Origin: Rhodobacteraceae bacterium EL129
GTDB lineage: Bacteria; Pseudomonadota; Alphaproteobacteria; Rhodobacterales; Rhodobacteraceae
Assembly (NCBI GenBank): GCA_900313005.1
Contig: ONZJ01000002.1
Coordinates: 3,693,909-3,757,908, forward strand
Direction of reading: 5' to 3'
DNA length: 64,000 nucleotides
Numbering within the stretch: position 1 is the first letter of the stretch; every line of letters starts with the position of its first letter. The notes under the pieces are model-generated. The model had not been told where the DNA came from and searched no databases. It was given only the letters and a program-made list of their open reading frames with translations. Below, piece after piece: positions 62,627-64,000 of the stretch. Both the position numbers and the translations under genes were made by a program.

Positions 62627-63247
62627 ATGTCAAGCCAAATGCGAAAGGCTCGACTGTTGACCAATTCTGACGACCCGAACGCGCGCCGCCGCAAAGAGAT
62701 TTTGCTGAGTGGTTTGAGTGTTTTGATTGAAAAAGGGTGGCGCGGTACGTCCATGATTGCGATCGCGCGTCGGGCAAGTGCCAGCAAGGAAACGCTGTAT
62801 AACTGGTTCGGGGATAAAGCTGGGTTTTTTGGGGCGTTGATTCGGGAAAATGCTTCGGAACTGGATCAAGCATTGCCCGGGAACTTCGCTGAGATGGCGC
62901 TCGAAGATGGATTGCAGGCATTCGGAGAAGAATTGCTGCGATTGGTGACTGGAGATGCCTCTTTGGCATTGAACAGGACAGCTATCGCCGAGGCAGGCGG
63001 AGATGCCACCTTAGGTCAGACTTTGATGGCAGAGGGCAAGGAAAAATCCCTGCCGAAACTGGCACATTGGCTGTCCTTGCACATGACTTTGTCAGACCCG
63101 GCAGAAGCAGCCGAAAAGTTTGTCGTGCTGGTTAAAGGCGAAACGCAATTGGAGCATTTGTTAGGAGTGGGCCAACCGCTGAGCCAAGAGAAAATCACGA
63201 CACAGGTGACCCGCGCCGTGAGTGATTTTCTGAAATTGTATCCGTAG
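62627..63247 (+). CDS. TetR family transcriptional regulator
   Basis: 206 residues: an N-terminal TetR helix-turn-helix (ILLSGLSVLIEKGWRGTSMI; ARRASASKETLYNWFGDK, ending near residue 65) and a TetR_C-like ligand domain. ATG 62627 lies 3 bases after the second palindrome; a GTG at 62576 would put the operators inside the gene and is rejected. No ribosome-binding site is visible, so the message may be leaderless. ATG 62639 is a further alternative. It is convergent with ilvE. Confidence 0.88.
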   Translation: MSSQMRKARLLTNSDDPNARRRKEILLSGLSVLIEKGWRGTSMIAIARRASASKETLYNWFGDKAGFFGALIRENASELDQALPGNFAEMALEDGLQAFGEELLRLVTGDASLALNRTAIAEAGGDATLGQTLMAEGKEKSLPKLAHWLSLHMTLSDPAEAAEKFVVLVKGETQLEHLLGVGQPLSQEKITTQVTRAVSDFLKLYP

Positions 63248-63255
63248 AGAAGCGA

Positions 63256-64000
63256 TTAGCTTCGCACCAGCGCCTCGTAGTCTTCTGAAATCTGGCGCGT
63301 CAATTCGCCAACTTCAAAGGTGTAGTCTCCGATCTGACCAACCGGTGTGACCTCGGCGGCAGTACCCGTAAGCCAGCATTGTTCAAACCCTTCCATTTCT
63401 TCGGGCATGATGTGGCGTTCGTGCACTTTGATCTGCTTGTCCTTCAACATTCCGATTACGGTCTGACGGGTGAGGCCGTTTAGGAAGGTGTCGGCTAGGG
63501 GCGTATGCACTTCTCCATCCTTGACGAAGAAGATGTTGGCTCCTGTCGCTTCGGCGACATAGCCGCGGTAATCCATGAAAAGGGCATCTGAACAGCCTTT
63601 CGCTTCGGCGGCGTGCTTGGATGTGGTGCAAATCATGTAAAGGCCTGCTGCCTTGGCGTGCACCGGGATGGTTTCGGGGCTTGGGCGTTTCCATTTTGAG
63701 ATGTCGAGTTTCGCACCCTTCATCTTGGCATCACCATAATAGGCTCCCCATTCCCATGCGGCGATGCACAGGTGTACCGGGTTCCGGGCTGATGCGACCC
63801 CCATGTCCTCTCCCGCGCCACGCCAGGCCACCGCGCGTACGTAGGCATCGGTGTGGCCGTTGGCCTCAAGTACGGCCGTTTTGGCGGCTTCAATTTCGTC
63901 CACGGTGTAGGGGATTTCGAAATCCAGCTCACCGGCAGAGAAGTGCAGACGTTCGGAATGTTCGCGACTTTTGAAGATCTTACCGTTGTACGCGCGTTCT
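63256..64000 (-). CDS. ilvE: Branched-chain amino acid aminotransferase (5' end outside window)
   Basis: The frame is open from the right edge (entering as ERAYNGKIFKSREHSERL) to a stop at 63256, 248 codons plus the missing start. It is a class IV PLP transaminase: the PLP lysine is probably in VHAKAAGLY, and VAEATGANIFFVKDG and the C-terminal TGTAAEVTPVGQIGDY are conserved. It moves the amino group between glutamate and branched-chain 2-oxo acids. About 40 residues are missing compared with full IlvE. Confidence 0.95.
   Translation of the reverse strand, partial: ERAYNGKIFKSREHSERLHFSAGELDFEIPYTVDEIEAAKTAVLEANGHTDAYVRAVAWRGAGEDMGVASARNPVHLCIAAWEWGAYYGDAKMKGAKLDISKWKRPSPETIPVHAKAAGLYMICTTSKHAAEAKGCSDALFMDYRGYVAEATGANIFFVKDGEVHTPLADTFLNGLTRQTVIGMLKDKQIKVHERHIMPEEMEGFEQCWLTGTAAEVTPVGQIGDYTFEVGELTRQISEDYEALVRS

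Overview
The window looks like the chromosome of a marine Rhodobacteraceae (Roseobacter-group) bacterium. The gene families and their order fit that group: lptCAB-hpf-ptsN behind rnd, gltD/gltB, NodH-type sulfotransferases, a non-pyrrolysine MttB-like protein, TmpA/TmpB-like oxygenases and several PotFGHI-type ABC systems. Genes are dense, GC is moderate, stop/start overlaps of the ATGA type are common, and there are no insertion sequences, CRISPR arrays or rRNA genes. No database search was possible; all calls come from reading motifs, lengths and gene order.

Layout. 1-1662: the end of an unrecognised gene and a double-domain sulfotransferase. 1667-5490 (minus): rnd-lptC-lptA-lptB-hpf-ptsN, an envelope/stationary-phase operon. 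No rpoN lies between lptB and hpf; a 255-base gap with a long inverted repeat is there instead. 5516-12681: a 7.2-kb glycan-modification cassette (pyruvyltransferase-like, sulfotransferase, O-acyltransferase, GT52-like glycosyltransferase, ABC exporter). It is bounded on the right by tRNA-Leu(CAG) and on the left by an exact 16-base copy of that tRNA's 3' end, as expected of an integrated genomic island. 12902-25403: core genes (NDUFA9-like, a gene broken by an in-frame stop, uppP, gltD, GFA protein, gltB, thioredoxin-like, mtgA, GST, queG).

25448-48677 is a nitrogen and C1 catabolic zone. A hydantoinase-like protein and a LysR regulator precede a long collinear cluster: MttB-like methyltransferase, kbl, a cysteine-synthase-like enzyme, tdh, a PEP-mutase-like enzyme, a secreted protein, a dimethylglycine/sarcosine-dehydrogenase-like flavoprotein and a GbdR-like regulator. 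The apparent logic is conversion of N-methylated amines and threonine to glycine and C1 units. Next come a cupredoxin/DUF4142 pair, msrB-msrA, and a TmpA/TmpB-like oxygenase pair, which in characterised relatives turns 2-(trimethylammonio)ethylphosphonate into glycine betaine and phosphate. A PotFGHI-type polyamine importer with its own GntR regulator and a SpuC-like transaminase follows.

49616-64000 continues with amino-acid and osmolyte catabolism: an ectoine-hydrolase-like M24 protein, an Lrp/AsnC regulator, diaminopropionate ammonia-lyase, a second class III transaminase, and a second Pot-like ABC system with unusually long permeases and an embedded DUF1330 gene. The window ends with a TetR regulator preceded by two tandem 16-base palindromes, and the truncated end of ilvE.
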